A stretch of DNA of 11,824 bases from assembly GCA_002386045.1 (NCBI GenBank), contig DGEQ01000139.1, forward strand, positions 28,294 to 40,117. Reading direction: 5' to 3'. This DNA comes from Hungateiclostridiaceae bacterium UBA3922. Its GTDB lineage: Bacteria > Bacillota > Clostridia > Acetivibrionales > DTU013. Below, piece after piece: positions 1 to 6,865 of this stretch (position 1 is its first letter; each line of letters opens with the position of its first letter). The position numbers were made by a program, and so were the translations under genes. The notes beneath the pieces were generated by a model, which did no database searches, was not told the DNA's origin, and saw nothing but the letters and a program-made list of their open reading frames with translations.

Positions 1-77
1 CGCTGCTTGGGGCTGACTGCTGTATGCGGCTGGCTGGCTGGCCGGCAGGGAGTTCGCGCGCATGCCGCGCATACCAT
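1..77. other. Gene-free GC-rich flank beyond the ATPase operon terminator
   Basis: No credible coding region is seen here on either strand. The stretch contains GGCT-type short tandem repeats (about 28-42). It also holds an imperfect long-range inverted repeat: GTATGCGGC at 22-30 against GCCGCGCATAC at 64-74 (two-base bulge). Inside that lies a small hairpin, GCGCG/CGCGC, around 56-70. It sits directly past the minus-strand terminator and may be spacer or the edge of another transcription unit outside the window. Confidence 0.4.
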
Positions 78-109
78 AAAAAAAGCCCTCTGCCTACACG
101 GCAGAAGGC
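78..109 (-). terminator. Intrinsic terminator of the V/A-ATPase operon
   Basis: Read on the minus strand, a 10-bp stem (GCCTTCTGCC at 109-100 with GGCAGAGGGC at 94-85, one G-U pair) closes a 5-nt loop and runs straight into seven T residues (84-78). This is a textbook Rho-independent terminator, placed about 115 nt after the stop of atpD, the last gene of the operon. Confidence 0.9.
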
Positions 110-218
110 TATTCGCCCCGCAGAGGGTCATTCATTCAACAGGATACTTTCATCCGGCAGAGGGCCATTCATCCGGCTAAATACTTTCATACAGCAGAAT
201 TACTTCCATCCTGTCCGG
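101..218. repeat. Imperfect 37-bp tandem repeats between atpD and its terminator
   Basis: Two adjacent 37-bp units, 120-156 and 157-193, share about 28 of 37 positions by eye. The conserved blocks are GCAGAGGG, CATTCAT and ATACTTTCAT, in the same order and spacing. Decayed partial units flank them: GCAGAAGGC-ATTC at 101-114 and GCAGAA-ACTT-CATCC at 194-211. The GCAGAGGG block of each unit matches the 5' arm of the terminator stem at 78-109, so the terminator itself appears to be built from the repeat. No coding potential is evident. Confidence 0.7.
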
Positions 219-223
219 CCCGG

Positions 224-895
224 TTATTTTTCTGCCATGTACCTTTCCTTGTAACGGTGCGCCTGCTCGAGCATCATGTCCTTGACCTTCATGAGCCTCG
301 TCAGGTTGCCCCTCTCGTTCTCATCGAGCTTCATGACGATATACTTTATCGTCTCCTCGAGGTTCGGTATCAGGACATGCTCGAGAGCATTGACCCTGCG
401 TCTCGTTTTTTCTATCTCATCCGCCAGCAGCTGCGCCGATTTCTCAAGCTCCGCCAGTTTCAGGAGCGTCGGCGCAAGCTCTGAAAGCGTCGCTATCGCA
501 GCATCCAGTTCGCCCGACGTATTCGCGAAGCCGTAGGGATATATGTCCGATTCGTCGTCAGATTCCGCATGGAACTCCAGTACCGGGACATCGACACTCA
601 TGATGTTCCTTGTCGACGCTTTCAGTTCGACCTTCTGTTTCGGGAACATGAGCGCCTCTTCGAGGACCTCCGCGTTCATCTCGGCCCTGGCAAGGACAAA
701 GCGCGAATGGACCTGCATGAGCTTTTGCTCGGCTTCCTCCCTGAGGGCCTTGTTCTCCCTGACTATCTCAAGGAACTTTTTCATCAGTTCGTCGCGCTTG
801 TCCTTGAGCAGCTTGTGTCCCCTTCTTGCGGTATTGAGCCTTTTTTTCAACCCGGTCAGCACCATGCGGGTTGGGTTGACATTCAGTCTTGCCAT
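224..895 (-). CDS. atpD: V/A-type ATPase subunit D (central rotor shaft)
   Basis: A 223-residue protein, the usual length for subunit D (NtpD in Enterococcus hirae). Subunit D is the long antiparallel coiled-coil shaft that turns inside the A3B3 head and, with subunit F, links it to the C socket and membrane ring. It begins MARLNVNPTRM, typical of the family, followed by a Lys/Arg/Glu-rich helix to about residue 80. A more globular middle follows, then a second long charged helix from about 145 to the C-terminus. The ATG at 895 is preceded by an AGGAG sequence about 10 nt upstream. It lies 47 nt after atpB, as the last gene of the operon, followed by repeats and a terminator. Family assignment is secure. 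Confidence 0.96.
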   Translation of the reverse strand: MARLNVNPTRMVLTGLKKRLNTARRGHKLLKDKRDELMKKFLEIVRENKALREEAEQKLMQVHSRFVLARAEMNAEVLEEALMFPKQKVELKASTRNIMSVDVPVLEFHAESDDESDIYPYGFANTSGELDAAIATLSELAPTLLKLAELEKSAQLLADEIEKTRRRVNALEHVLIPNLEETIKYIVMKLDENERGNLTRLMKVKDMMLEQAHRYKERYMAEK

Positions 896-923
896 CTCGA
901 TTGCTCTCCTGACTCATTTTATT

Positions 924-940
924 CCCGGGCTTTTGCCGGG
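924..940 (-). other. Small hairpin in the atpB-atpD gap
   Basis: CCCGG at 924-928 and CCGGG at 936-940 can form a short GC-rich stem. On the minus strand it can be drawn as CCCGGC and GCCGGG arms with one bulged base and an AAAA loop. It lies 3 nt past the atpB stop codon and just before the atpD ribosome binding site. No T-run follows, so it is not a terminator; mRNA processing or stability is possible. Confidence 0.4.
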
Positions 941-942
941 CA

Positions 943-2328
943 TCACTCCCCGTACTTCTTTTCAGGCAGGTACTTGTCGATGTACTCCTGCTTGATGCGC
1001 TTCAGTTCACCGACAGGCAGTATCGAAAGCAGTTTCCATCCGAGATCGAGCGTTTCCGTGATGGACCTGTCGGTCTCATATCCCTGGGAAACATATTCCG
1101 ATTCGAATGCATCCGCGAATTTGGCGTAAAGCTTGTCGACATCGGTCAGCGCCGCATCTCCGAGGATGACCGCGAGCTCCTTGGCTTCCTTGCCCCTGGC
1201 ATAAGCCGCGAAAAGCTGGTTCATGGTGTTGGCGTGGTCCTCCCTGGTCTTGCCTTCGCCTATACCCTTGTCCTTCAGTCGCGACAGCGATGGGAGCACG
1301 TCTATGGGAGGAGTTATGCCCTTCTTGTGCAGTTCACGGCTCAGTATTATCTGACCCTCGGTAATGTACCCGGTCAGGTCCGGTATCGGGTGGGTCTTGT
1401 CGTCCTCGGGCATCGTGAGTATCGGTATCAGCGTTATGCTGCCCGCATAGCCCTTTTTGCGCCCCGCGCGCTCATAGATCGTCGCCAGGTCAGTGTAAAG
1501 GTAGCCCGGGTATCCGCGGCGGCCCGGCACTTCCTTGCGGGCTGCCGAAACTTCTCGCAGCGCTTCGGCGTAGTTGGTTATGTCGGTGAGTATGACGAGC
1601 ACGTGCATGCCCTTGTCGAATGCCAGGTATTCCGCTGCCGACAGGGCCATGCGCGGCGTGGATATACGCTCGATGGCCGGGTCGTTGGCCAGGTTCATGA
1701 ACAGAACGGTCCTGTCTATGGCGCCTGTCCTTTTGAAATCGTTTATGAAAAAGTCGGCTTCCTCGAAAGTGATGCCTATTGCCCCGAACACGACGGCAAA
1801 GTTGCTCTCTTCTCCCAGGACCTTCGCCTGGCGTGCTATCTGAGCCGCAAGCTGCGAATGCGGCAGACCGGAGCCTGAGAATATGGGAAGCTTCTGTCCG
1901 CGGACCAGCGTGTTGAGGCCATCTATGGCTGAAATACCCGTCTGTATGAACTCCGAGGGATAGTCGCGGGCTGCCGGGTTCATCGGCACGCCGTTGATGT
2001 CGACCCTTGCCTCGGCGATCAATTCAGGTCCTCCGTCTATCGGCCTGCCGAGGCCGTCAAACACGCGCCCCAGCATATCCATCGAGACGGGCAGTTCCAT
2101 GCCGCGTCCCAAAAAGCGCACCTTGCCCGTGGAAAGGTTGATCCCGACGGCACTCTCGAAAAGCTGTACCAGCGCATTGGACCCGTCGACTTCAAGGACC
2201 TTGCACCTGCGGATCTCGCCATTGCTCAGTTCTATCTCGCCGAGTTCGTTGTAGGTGACGCCTTCCACGTTCTGCACCAGCATCAGCGGACCGGCGACCT
2301 CGGCTATGGAACGGTATTCCTTCAGCAT
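943..2328 (-). CDS. atpB: V/A-type ATPase subunit B (non-catalytic head subunit)
   Basis: About 461 residues. Subunit B alternates with catalytic A in the A3B3 hexamer and donates the arginine finger to the active site at the A-B interface. As expected for a B subunit, the P-loop is degenerate (GSGLPHSQ, in place of GxxxxGKT). Other family signatures are [14 protein letters not shown], the [28 protein letters not shown] block, and LPSLSRL carrying the arginine finger. I chose the ATG at 2328: the protein then starts MLKEYRSI like E. hirae NtpB, and the finger falls at residue 350 as in that protein. A GGAGG lies about 10 nt upstream. An in-frame GTG at 2334, overlapping the atpA stop as GTGA, is the alternative start and adds two residues. 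Translation is probably coupled to atpA. Confidence 0.96.
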   Translation of the reverse strand: MLKEYRSIAEVAGPLMLVQNVEGVTYNELGEIELSNGEIRRCKVLEVDGSNALVQLFESAVGINLSTGKVRFLGRGMELPVSMDMLGRVFDGLGRPIDGGPELIAEARVDINGVPMNPAARDYPSEFIQTGISAIDGLNTLVRGQKLPIFSGSGLPHSQLAAQIARQAKVLGEESNFAVVFGAIGITFEEADFFINDFKRTGAIDRTVLFMNLANDPAIERISTPRMALSAAEYLAFDKGMHVLVILTDITNYAEALREVSAARKEVPGRRGYPGYLYTDLATIYERAGRKKGYAGSITLIPILTMPEDDKTHPIPDLTGYITEGQIILSRELHKKGITPPIDVLPSLSRLKDKGIGEGKTREDHANTMNQLFAAYARGKEAKELAVILGDAALTDVDKLYAKFADAFESEYVSQGYETDRSITETLDLGWKLLSILPVGELKRIKQEYIDKYLPEKKYGE

Positions 2329-2330
2329 GG

Positions 2331-4100
2331 TCACTCACCCTCCTTTGAAAGCAGCGCATCCATCTGGCTGGACAGTTCCTGTCCGATGATGCCGTATTCC
2401 TTATCTATCATATCCTGGGGCACATATTTGGCACGCCCGATCTTTTCCCTTACAGGCAGTCCGAAGATATCCTTCAGGTCCACCCCTTTGGCCACCGCTT
2501 CCTGTGCCCTGTGATAGTAATCCAGTATCAGCCTGAGCATCCTGTACTGCTTCTTCAGGTCTGCGTAAGTATCGACTTCATGGAACGCATCCTGGTGGAG
2601 ATAGTCCTCGCGCAGCGACCTTGCCACCTCGAGCGTCACCCTTTCCCTGGGCGAGAGAGAATCGATACCTACGAGCCTCACTATCTCCTCCAGTTCCGCT
2701 TCTTCCTGGAGGATCCTCATCATTTCGGTCCTGCATTCGTTGAAATCCCTGGAAATATTTTTCGAATACCAGTCCGCCATCCTGTCCACGTAGAGCGAAT
2801 AGCTCGTAAGCCAGTTGATGGCGGGGAAGTGTCTCCTGTACGCGAGGTTGGCGTCCAGTCCCCAGAACACCTTCACTATGCGTAATGTCGCCTGGGTGAC
2901 CGGTTCCGAAAGGTCTCCGCCGGGAGGAGAAACAGCGCCGATTGCCGAAAGCGAGCCTGTGCGCTCCCCAGAGCCCAGCGTCACGACTCTGCCTGCCCGC
3001 TCATAGAACTGTGCGAGACGCGAAGACAGGTACGCCGGGTATCCTTCTTCACCGGGCATCTCTTCAAGCCTGCCGGACATTTCACGCAGTGCTTCGGCCC
3101 AGCGTGACGTGGAATCCGCAAGCAGGGCCACCGAGTATCCCATATCGCGGAAATACTCGGCTATCGTGATGCCCGTGTAGATAGAGGCTTCACGTGCCGC
3201 CACCGGCATGTCCGACGTATTGGCTATCAGTACGGTCCTTTTCATGAGCGGCTCGCCGCTCCTGGGGTCCTTCAGTTCCGGGAACTCCATCAGGACGTCG
3301 GTCATTTCGTTCCCGCGCTCTCCGCACCCAATATATACGACCAGGTCGGCGTCGGCCCACTTGGCAAGCTGGTGCTGCACCACCGTCTTGCCGCTGCCGA
3401 AGGGACCGGGCACTGCCGCCACTCCGCCTTTTGCTATCGGGAACAGCGTGTCTATGACCCTCTGTCCCGTGACCAGCGGTTCATCCGGCGCGAGCTTCTG
3501 CTTGTAGGGCCTTTCCTTCCTGACCGGCCATTTCTGCATCATGGTCAGGTTCCTGGATGCCCCGTCAGGCGTCCTGATCACTGCCACCGTCTCCTCGACG
3601 GTGAACTCGCCCTCGTGTATTTCCTCGACCACACCTTCGACTCCGACAGGCACCAGTATCCTGTGTTCAAAGATCACGTTTTCCTGCACCGTTCCCAGTA
3701 TATCGCCCGAGACCACTGTATCGCCCCTGGAAACGGCAGGTTTGAACATCCATTTTTTGCTCCTGTCAAGGGCCGGGATGTTTATGCCGCGGGTGATATT
3801 GCTCCCGACCGTCTGCCTCATGACTTCCAGAGGCCGCTGTATCCCGTCGAATATATTCTCCAGCAGTCCGGGACCCAGTTCCACGCTGAGCGGCTCCCCC
3901 GTGGACACCACCGGTCTCCCTGGCCCCAGGCCGGATGTTTCCTCGTAAACCTGGATGGATGCCCTGTCACCGTGGATCTCAAGGATCTCGCCTATCAGTC
4001 CTTCTTCGCTGACGCGGACCACGTCGAACATGTTGGCGTCACGCATCCCCTCAGCTACCACAAGAGGGCCCGAGACCTTTATTATCCTCCCCTGGCTCAA
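2331..4100 (-). CDS. atpA: V/A-type ATPase catalytic subunit A
   Basis: A 589-residue protein, full length for subunit A, which hydrolyses or makes ATP in the A3B3 head. The P-loop GPFGSGKT is at residues 232-239 (Lys238, Thr239). The catalytic Glu and its neighbour, in GCGERGNE, are Glu261 and Arg262; these positions equal those known for E. hirae NtpA. The bulge/non-homologous region typical of A subunits lies at about 115-185, and [27 protein letters not shown] follows at about 331-357. The start is TTG at 4100: an in-frame stop lies six codons upstream, no ATG or GTG fits, and GAGGG stands 6 nt before it. The gap to atpF is 125 nt, the longest inside the operon, and holds two stem-loops and a possible mini-ORF. 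Its stop is adjacent to the atpB start. Confidence 0.97.
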   Translation of the reverse strand: MSQGRIIKVSGPLVVAEGMRDANMFDVVRVSEEGLIGEILEIHGDRASIQVYEETSGLGPGRPVVSTGEPLSVELGPGLLENIFDGIQRPLEVMRQTVGSNITRGINIPALDRSKKWMFKPAVSRGDTVVSGDILGTVQENVIFEHRILVPVGVEGVVEEIHEGEFTVEETVAVIRTPDGASRNLTMMQKWPVRKERPYKQKLAPDEPLVTGQRVIDTLFPIAKGGVAAVPGPFGSGKTVVQHQLAKWADADLVVYIGCGERGNEMTDVLMEFPELKDPRSGEPLMKRTVLIANTSDMPVAAREASIYTGITIAEYFRDMGYSVALLADSTSRWAEALREMSGRLEEMPGEEGYPAYLSSRLAQFYERAGRVVTLGSGERTGSLSAIGAVSPPGGDLSEPVTQATLRIVKVFWGLDANLAYRRHFPAINWLTSYSLYVDRMADWYSKNISRDFNECRTEMMRILQEEAELEEIVRLVGIDSLSPRERVTLEVARSLREDYLHQDAFHEVDTYADLKKQYRMLRLILDYYHRAQEAVAKGVDLKDIFGLPVREKIGRAKYVPQDMIDKEYGIIGQELSSQMDALLSKEGE

Positions 4101-4135
4101 ACCAATCCCTCGCTTTCAGATAGTATCCTGTACAT
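4097..4135 (-). CDS. Possible 12-codon leader mini-ORF coupled to atpA
   Basis: ATG at 4135 opens a 12-codon frame ([12 protein letters not shown]) ending in a TGA at 4099-4097. This overlaps the TTG start of atpA by two bases, as TTGA. An AAGG lies about 9 nt before the ATG. The arrangement would allow termination-reinitiation onto the weak TTG start. The frame is short enough to occur by chance, and no homology can be judged. Confidence 0.2.
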   Translation of the reverse strand: MYRILSESEGLV

Positions 4136-4156
4136 CTATGCAGTCCTTATGACTGA

Positions 4157-4206
4157 AGCAGGCCGATCCGCCTGCTGAATGATCCCTCGTTCCGGGTGTA
4201 TCCGGA
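4157..4206 (-). promoter_or_regulatory. Two stem-loops in the atpF-atpA intercistronic gap
   Basis: A perfect 7-bp stem AGCAGGC/GCCTGCT with a 6-nt loop spans 4157-4176. A second, 5-bp stem TCCGG/CCGGA with a 6-nt loop spans 4191-4206. Neither is followed by a T-run on the minus strand, so they are unlikely to be intrinsic terminators. They lie between the head/stalk genes and the catalytic atpA-atpB pair, where mRNA processing or stability elements could set relative expression. Function is inferred from position only. Confidence 0.4.
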
Positions 4207-4225
4207 TCAGATCCTGCGCAAACCG

Positions 4226-4543
4226 TCATTCACGGAAAAGGATGTCCGCCCCGACAGCTTTCTCTACGCACTTCCTTATGCCATTCATGCCGATGCCAAG
4301 GCTCCCCTGTATCCCGGGGATGGGAATGACGGCAGGAAAGCGGCTTTCCCGGTACTTGTCGATTTCCTGCTCTATTCCGGCCGCCGTCTGTTCAGTAATG
4401 TAGATCACGGCATACCGGTCCTGAGCCAGCTTCCTTAGCGTTTCAGCAGCCTGTTCGCTGTTTTCTGCCGGGAAAACGGAAAAACCAAGTGCTATGAAGC
4501 CAAGCACCGCGTCCTTTTCCCCGATCACTCCGATCTTATACAT
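4226..4543 (-). CDS. atpF: V/A-type ATPase subunit F (central rotor)
   Basis: A 105-residue protein of normal length for subunit F (called NtpG in E. hirae). It has a small Rossmann-like alpha/beta fold that binds subunit D at the foot of the rotor and stabilises or modulates coupling. It starts MYKIGVIGEKDAVLGFIALG, the standard N-terminus, and contains the AVIYITEQTA strand-turn and the FPAVIPIPG segment, followed by an IGMNGIRKCVEKAVGADIL C-terminal helix. The ATG at 4543 overlaps the end of atpC by 8 nt, with GAGGGAG immediately upstream inside atpC, so translation is probably coupled. Do not confuse this with the peripheral-stalk gene of E. hirae that is also named NtpF. Confidence 0.93.
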   Translation of the reverse strand: MYKIGVIGEKDAVLGFIALGFSVFPAENSEQAAETLRKLAQDRYAVIYITEQTAAGIEQEIDKYRESRFPAVIPIPGIQGSLGIGMNGIRKCVEKAVGADILFRE

Positions 4544-5546
4544 AAGACTCCCTCAACCTTTCCCTGATCATATCCGGCGGCAGGTTGTTGATCTTGCCCG
4601 TCATGATCATTCTGGCATTCCTGATTTCTGTCTCCTTTGCAAACAGGTACGCTATGAGCGGCTCGACGCCTATGGTGACCAGCTTCGCACTGCGGATGTA
4701 TGACATGAGCAGGTCATCCAGCGCTTTTTCGAGCCCGGAACTGTTCTTCCCCGATTTCACCAGGTCAAGGCCTTTGCGCACCGCATCACCGTACCTGCTT
4801 TTGCGTATATCCTCGACAAAGCTGTCCACCGGCTTGTCACTGTTCCTGTAATACACGTCCCTGTCGAGGGTGCCGCCGTCTATCAGCAGCTTCATGATAA
4901 AGTCCCAGGTCTTGTCCAGCGACCTTGAGCGGATGAACATCCTGATATTCGTCATATCGACGATGAGATCCGACAGTTCCTGCAGGAACGGGCTCTCTAT
5001 GTTCCTTATGTCAGCGACGAATTCCTGGTACGATGCCTTGTCCAGTATCAGGTCCACCACCTGTGGATCCTGCATCCTGGCAAAAACATCATAGACTTGC
5101 GTGACAGCATCCGCCATCGACGGAGTCAGACCGCTGTAATCCCGTTCCCTGATCATCCGCGTGATCGAATCGCTGCCGATGGTCCCCGTGTCGGCAAGGA
5201 TCGGCGGTATGTCCTGCCCGGACAGTTCCGCCTTTAGCAGGACCTTTATATTGAAATAATCATAGCGTTTCTGAAAGATTCTTATCACATCTGCCTTCGG
5301 GGCGATCTCTTCCAGCAGCATGAAGCATTTCTTCATCTCGTCGGCCAGCAGCTGCTCGAAAGCGAACACGCTGTGCGTACTGCCACTGCCGAGCCCGTAA
5401 CCTGCGTCCGTCAGCACCTTGTAAGCCTCTTCTGCGGAAGAGGCGTCCAGCATCCTCGCATACTGGCTGTCGGTAAGCAACTTCGTTTCCTTTGCCCTTA
5501 TGAGGCCGGAAGCATATGAATAATCACCTTCGTTGATCCTAAGCAT
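4536..5546 (-). CDS. atpC: V/A-type ATPase subunit C (rotor socket, AC39/d family)
   Basis: A 336-residue protein in the usual size range of the family. Subunit C (homologous to eukaryotic subunit d) is a funnel-shaped, all-helical protein that sits on the K ring and receives the D-F shaft. The N-terminus, INEGDYSYASGLIRAKETKLL, and a C-terminal region with PLIAYLFAKETEIRNARMIMTGK are family hallmarks. No membrane segment is seen. The ATG at 5546 has GAGGG about 8 nt upstream. It lies 56 nt after atpE and overlaps atpF by 8 nt. Family assignment rests on these motifs and on the conserved operon position between E and F. Confidence 0.93.
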   Translation of the reverse strand: MLRINEGDYSYASGLIRAKETKLLTDSQYARMLDASSAEEAYKVLTDAGYGLGSGSTHSVFAFEQLLADEMKKCFMLLEEIAPKADVIRIFQKRYDYFNIKVLLKAELSGQDIPPILADTGTIGSDSITRMIRERDYSGLTPSMADAVTQVYDVFARMQDPQVVDLILDKASYQEFVADIRNIESPFLQELSDLIVDMTNIRMFIRSRSLDKTWDFIMKLLIDGGTLDRDVYYRNSDKPVDSFVEDIRKSRYGDAVRKGLDLVKSGKNSSGLEKALDDLLMSYIRSAKLVTIGVEPLIAYLFAKETEIRNARMIMTGKINNLPPDMIRERLRESYV

Positions 5547-5602
5547 CGTTATCCCTCAATAACTCCATCATCGATCTGCCGCCTTGTTGAGCCGTTCAGA
5601 AG

Positions 5603-6256
5603 TCAGGAGCCGAACAGTATGCCGACAACATCGCTTTCCAGCTCCGTGCGGAGCATGCCGAACAGTATTTCGAACGTACTGTTCATCTCGACGTCCCCGA
5701 TTTTCAGTATGAATCCTCCGGCTGTCCTGATCCTCTTCTCCGACAGAGTTACGGTCCCTTTCTTTCCGAGTGCCGAAAGCCTCCTGTTGATATTTTCGAT
5801 GAACTGCCCGTCCATCCGCGCGGCGTCCCTTTCATTCAGCATGATTTCCGCTATGAAGCCGGCCTGCGGGGCATGCGCTCCGTCAGGCTGTGCCGACGGG
5901 TCCCTGTATCCTGCCGCGGCTTCGGAGATCATTTTTTCCAGGAGTTCCTGGTACTGGCGGTCAGGCAATCCCTCGATCCTTTCCAGGGCTTTCGAGAATG
6001 CCTCATCGATCATCTCCTGCCTGGCGGCAAGCAGCTTCTTGCGGCCTTCAAGCCCGGCTACGGCCAGCATACGCCTGTACATCTGTCCACCGTCAGCTTT
6101 TGCCTTATCGAGAAGCTCCGCCCTTTTCTGTGCAGCCTCCTGCTCAGCCTGTTCCATGATGTCCCGGGCTTCCTGCTCGGCCTGCTCCAGTGTGGCCCTG
6201 GCTTTCAGTTTTGCATCCTCAAGGATTTTCTCTTTTATCCTGTCTATTCCTGTCAT
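5603..6256 (-). CDS. atpE: V/A-type ATPase subunit E (peripheral stalk)
   Basis: A 217-residue protein. Subunit E pairs with the small G/H subunit to form the peripheral stalks that hold the A3B3 head to the membrane stator. Residues 1 to about 95 are a highly charged Ala/Glu/Gln/Lys helix, including EQAEQEA repeated 11 residues apart at about 24 and 35. This matches the 11-residue periodicity of the right-handed coiled coil known for this stalk. A globular domain follows from about 95 to the end, with the family motif TAGGFILKIGDVEMNSTFE near the C-terminus. A polar Pro/Ala/Gly-rich loop at about 119-131 interrupts it. The ATG at 6256 has AAGGAG 8 nt upstream. A 96-nt gap separates it from the K gene. 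Confidence 0.93.
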   Translation of the reverse strand: MTGIDRIKEKILEDAKLKARATLEQAEQEARDIMEQAEQEAAQKRAELLDKAKADGGQMYRRMLAVAGLEGRKKLLAARQEMIDEAFSKALERIEGLPDRQYQELLEKMISEAAAGYRDPSAQPDGAHAPQAGFIAEIMLNERDAARMDGQFIENINRRLSALGKKGTVTLSEKRIRTAGGFILKIGDVEMNSTFEILFGMLRTELESDVVGILFGS

Positions 6257-6322
6257 CTGGATTGCTCCTTTTTCACATAAAAGCTCTGATCAGCCTGTTC
6301 CCCCGTACGGCCGACCAGGTCC

Positions 6323-6356
6323 CTGATACCGTCGGGGCCTTGGATCCCCGTATCAG
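6323..6356 (-). promoter_or_regulatory. Intercistronic hairpin overlapping the stop codon of the K gene
   Basis: CTGATAC (6323-6329) pairs with GTATCAG (6350-6356), and GGGG (6334-6337) with CCCC (6346-6349), around an 8-nt loop with a 4-nt bulge on one side. On the minus-strand mRNA this structure begins at the stop codon of the K gene. No T-run follows, so it is not a classical terminator. A 3'-end stabilising element for the K message is plausible, since K is needed in many copies per complex. Confidence 0.5.
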
Positions 6357-6802
6357 CCAAGCATCAATATGGAAGTGATGAGAGACAGGATGGCGAACAT
6401 CTCGACCATCAGCGCCAGTGTGATGGCACTCACCAGCGATCCCGAGTGTTTAGCTATCAGCTGTATGCCTGCTGACGCGACTTTTCCCTGGTAGATGGCG
6501 GAAATAAAGCCTACAATGCCTATCGGAAGAGCAGCAGCAAACAGGTGCAGTCCCTCCGCGATGGTCATGGCGGGATCGATCCTGCCGATGATGAAGAACG
6601 CGATAACGAACCCGTAAATAGCCTGCGTACTGGGAAGGGCTTCCAGGACCATAACGGATACGAACTTGGAAGGATCCTCCGTCAAAACTCCTGCGCCCAC
6701 CTGACCAGCAGTACCGACGCCTTTTGACGATCCGATACCTGCCATCAGGAATCCGAAAGCGGCTCCCAGCAAAGCAATCATCTGTCCATCGAAAATTTTC
6801 AT
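6353..6802 (-). CDS. ntpK: V/A-type ATPase subunit K (rotor ring, Na+-type four-helix proteolipid)
   Basis: A 149-residue, very hydrophobic protein with four membrane helices (about 8-26, 50-72, 84-104, 122-147). It is a duplicated hairpin like E. hirae NtpK. Copies form the ion-carrying rotor ring. The carboxylate is Glu134 in helix 4 (LMVEMFAIL); the equivalent in helix 2 is Gln60, so each protomer carries one ion site. Leu56, Thr59, Gln60, Tyr63, Gln105 and Glu134 correspond, at a constant offset of 5, to Leu61, Thr64, Gln65, Tyr68, Gln110 and Glu139 of E. hirae NtpK. Five of these supply Na+ ligands and Tyr68 supports the glutamate, so Na+ specificity is inferred. The ATG at 6802 has GGAGGT 9 nt upstream. 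Gaps of 63 and 96 nt flank the gene, unlike its mostly tightly packed neighbours. Confidence 0.96.
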   Translation of the reverse strand: MKIFDGQMIALLGAAFGFLMAGIGSSKGVGTAGQVGAGVLTEDPSKFVSVMVLEALPSTQAIYGFVIAFFIIGRIDPAMTIAEGLHLFAAALPIGIVGFISAIYQGKVASAGIQLIAKHSGSLVSAITLALMVEMFAILSLITSILMLG

Positions 6803-6865
6803 CTTTTTCCTACCTCCATCCTGATTTTTCTCCGAGCGGCTCCAATGCCCGTCCGGGCGACAGGC

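Noticed and set aside
120..193. Tandem 37-bp repeats as a possible mini CRISPR array
   Set aside because: The units are directly adjacent with no unique spacers, are only about three-quarters identical, and no cas gene is present.
543..1878. Several plus-strand frames (543-995, 569-1129, 1234-1878) opposite atpD and atpB
   Set aside because: All lie antisense to well-supported genes, lack ribosome binding sites and known motifs, and mutually overlap.
3372..4178. Plus-strand open frame of 268 codons opposite atpA
   Set aside because: It is antisense to a highly conserved catalytic subunit gene, has no ribosome binding site or recognisable motif, and has the His/Arg/Pro-rich composition expected of a shadow frame.
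5619..6326. Plus-strand Ser-rich open frame of 235 codons opposite atpE
   Set aside because: Its Ser/Ala-rich composition is what the reverse complement of Glu/Ala/Gln-rich coiled-coil codons gives. It is a shadow of subunit E.
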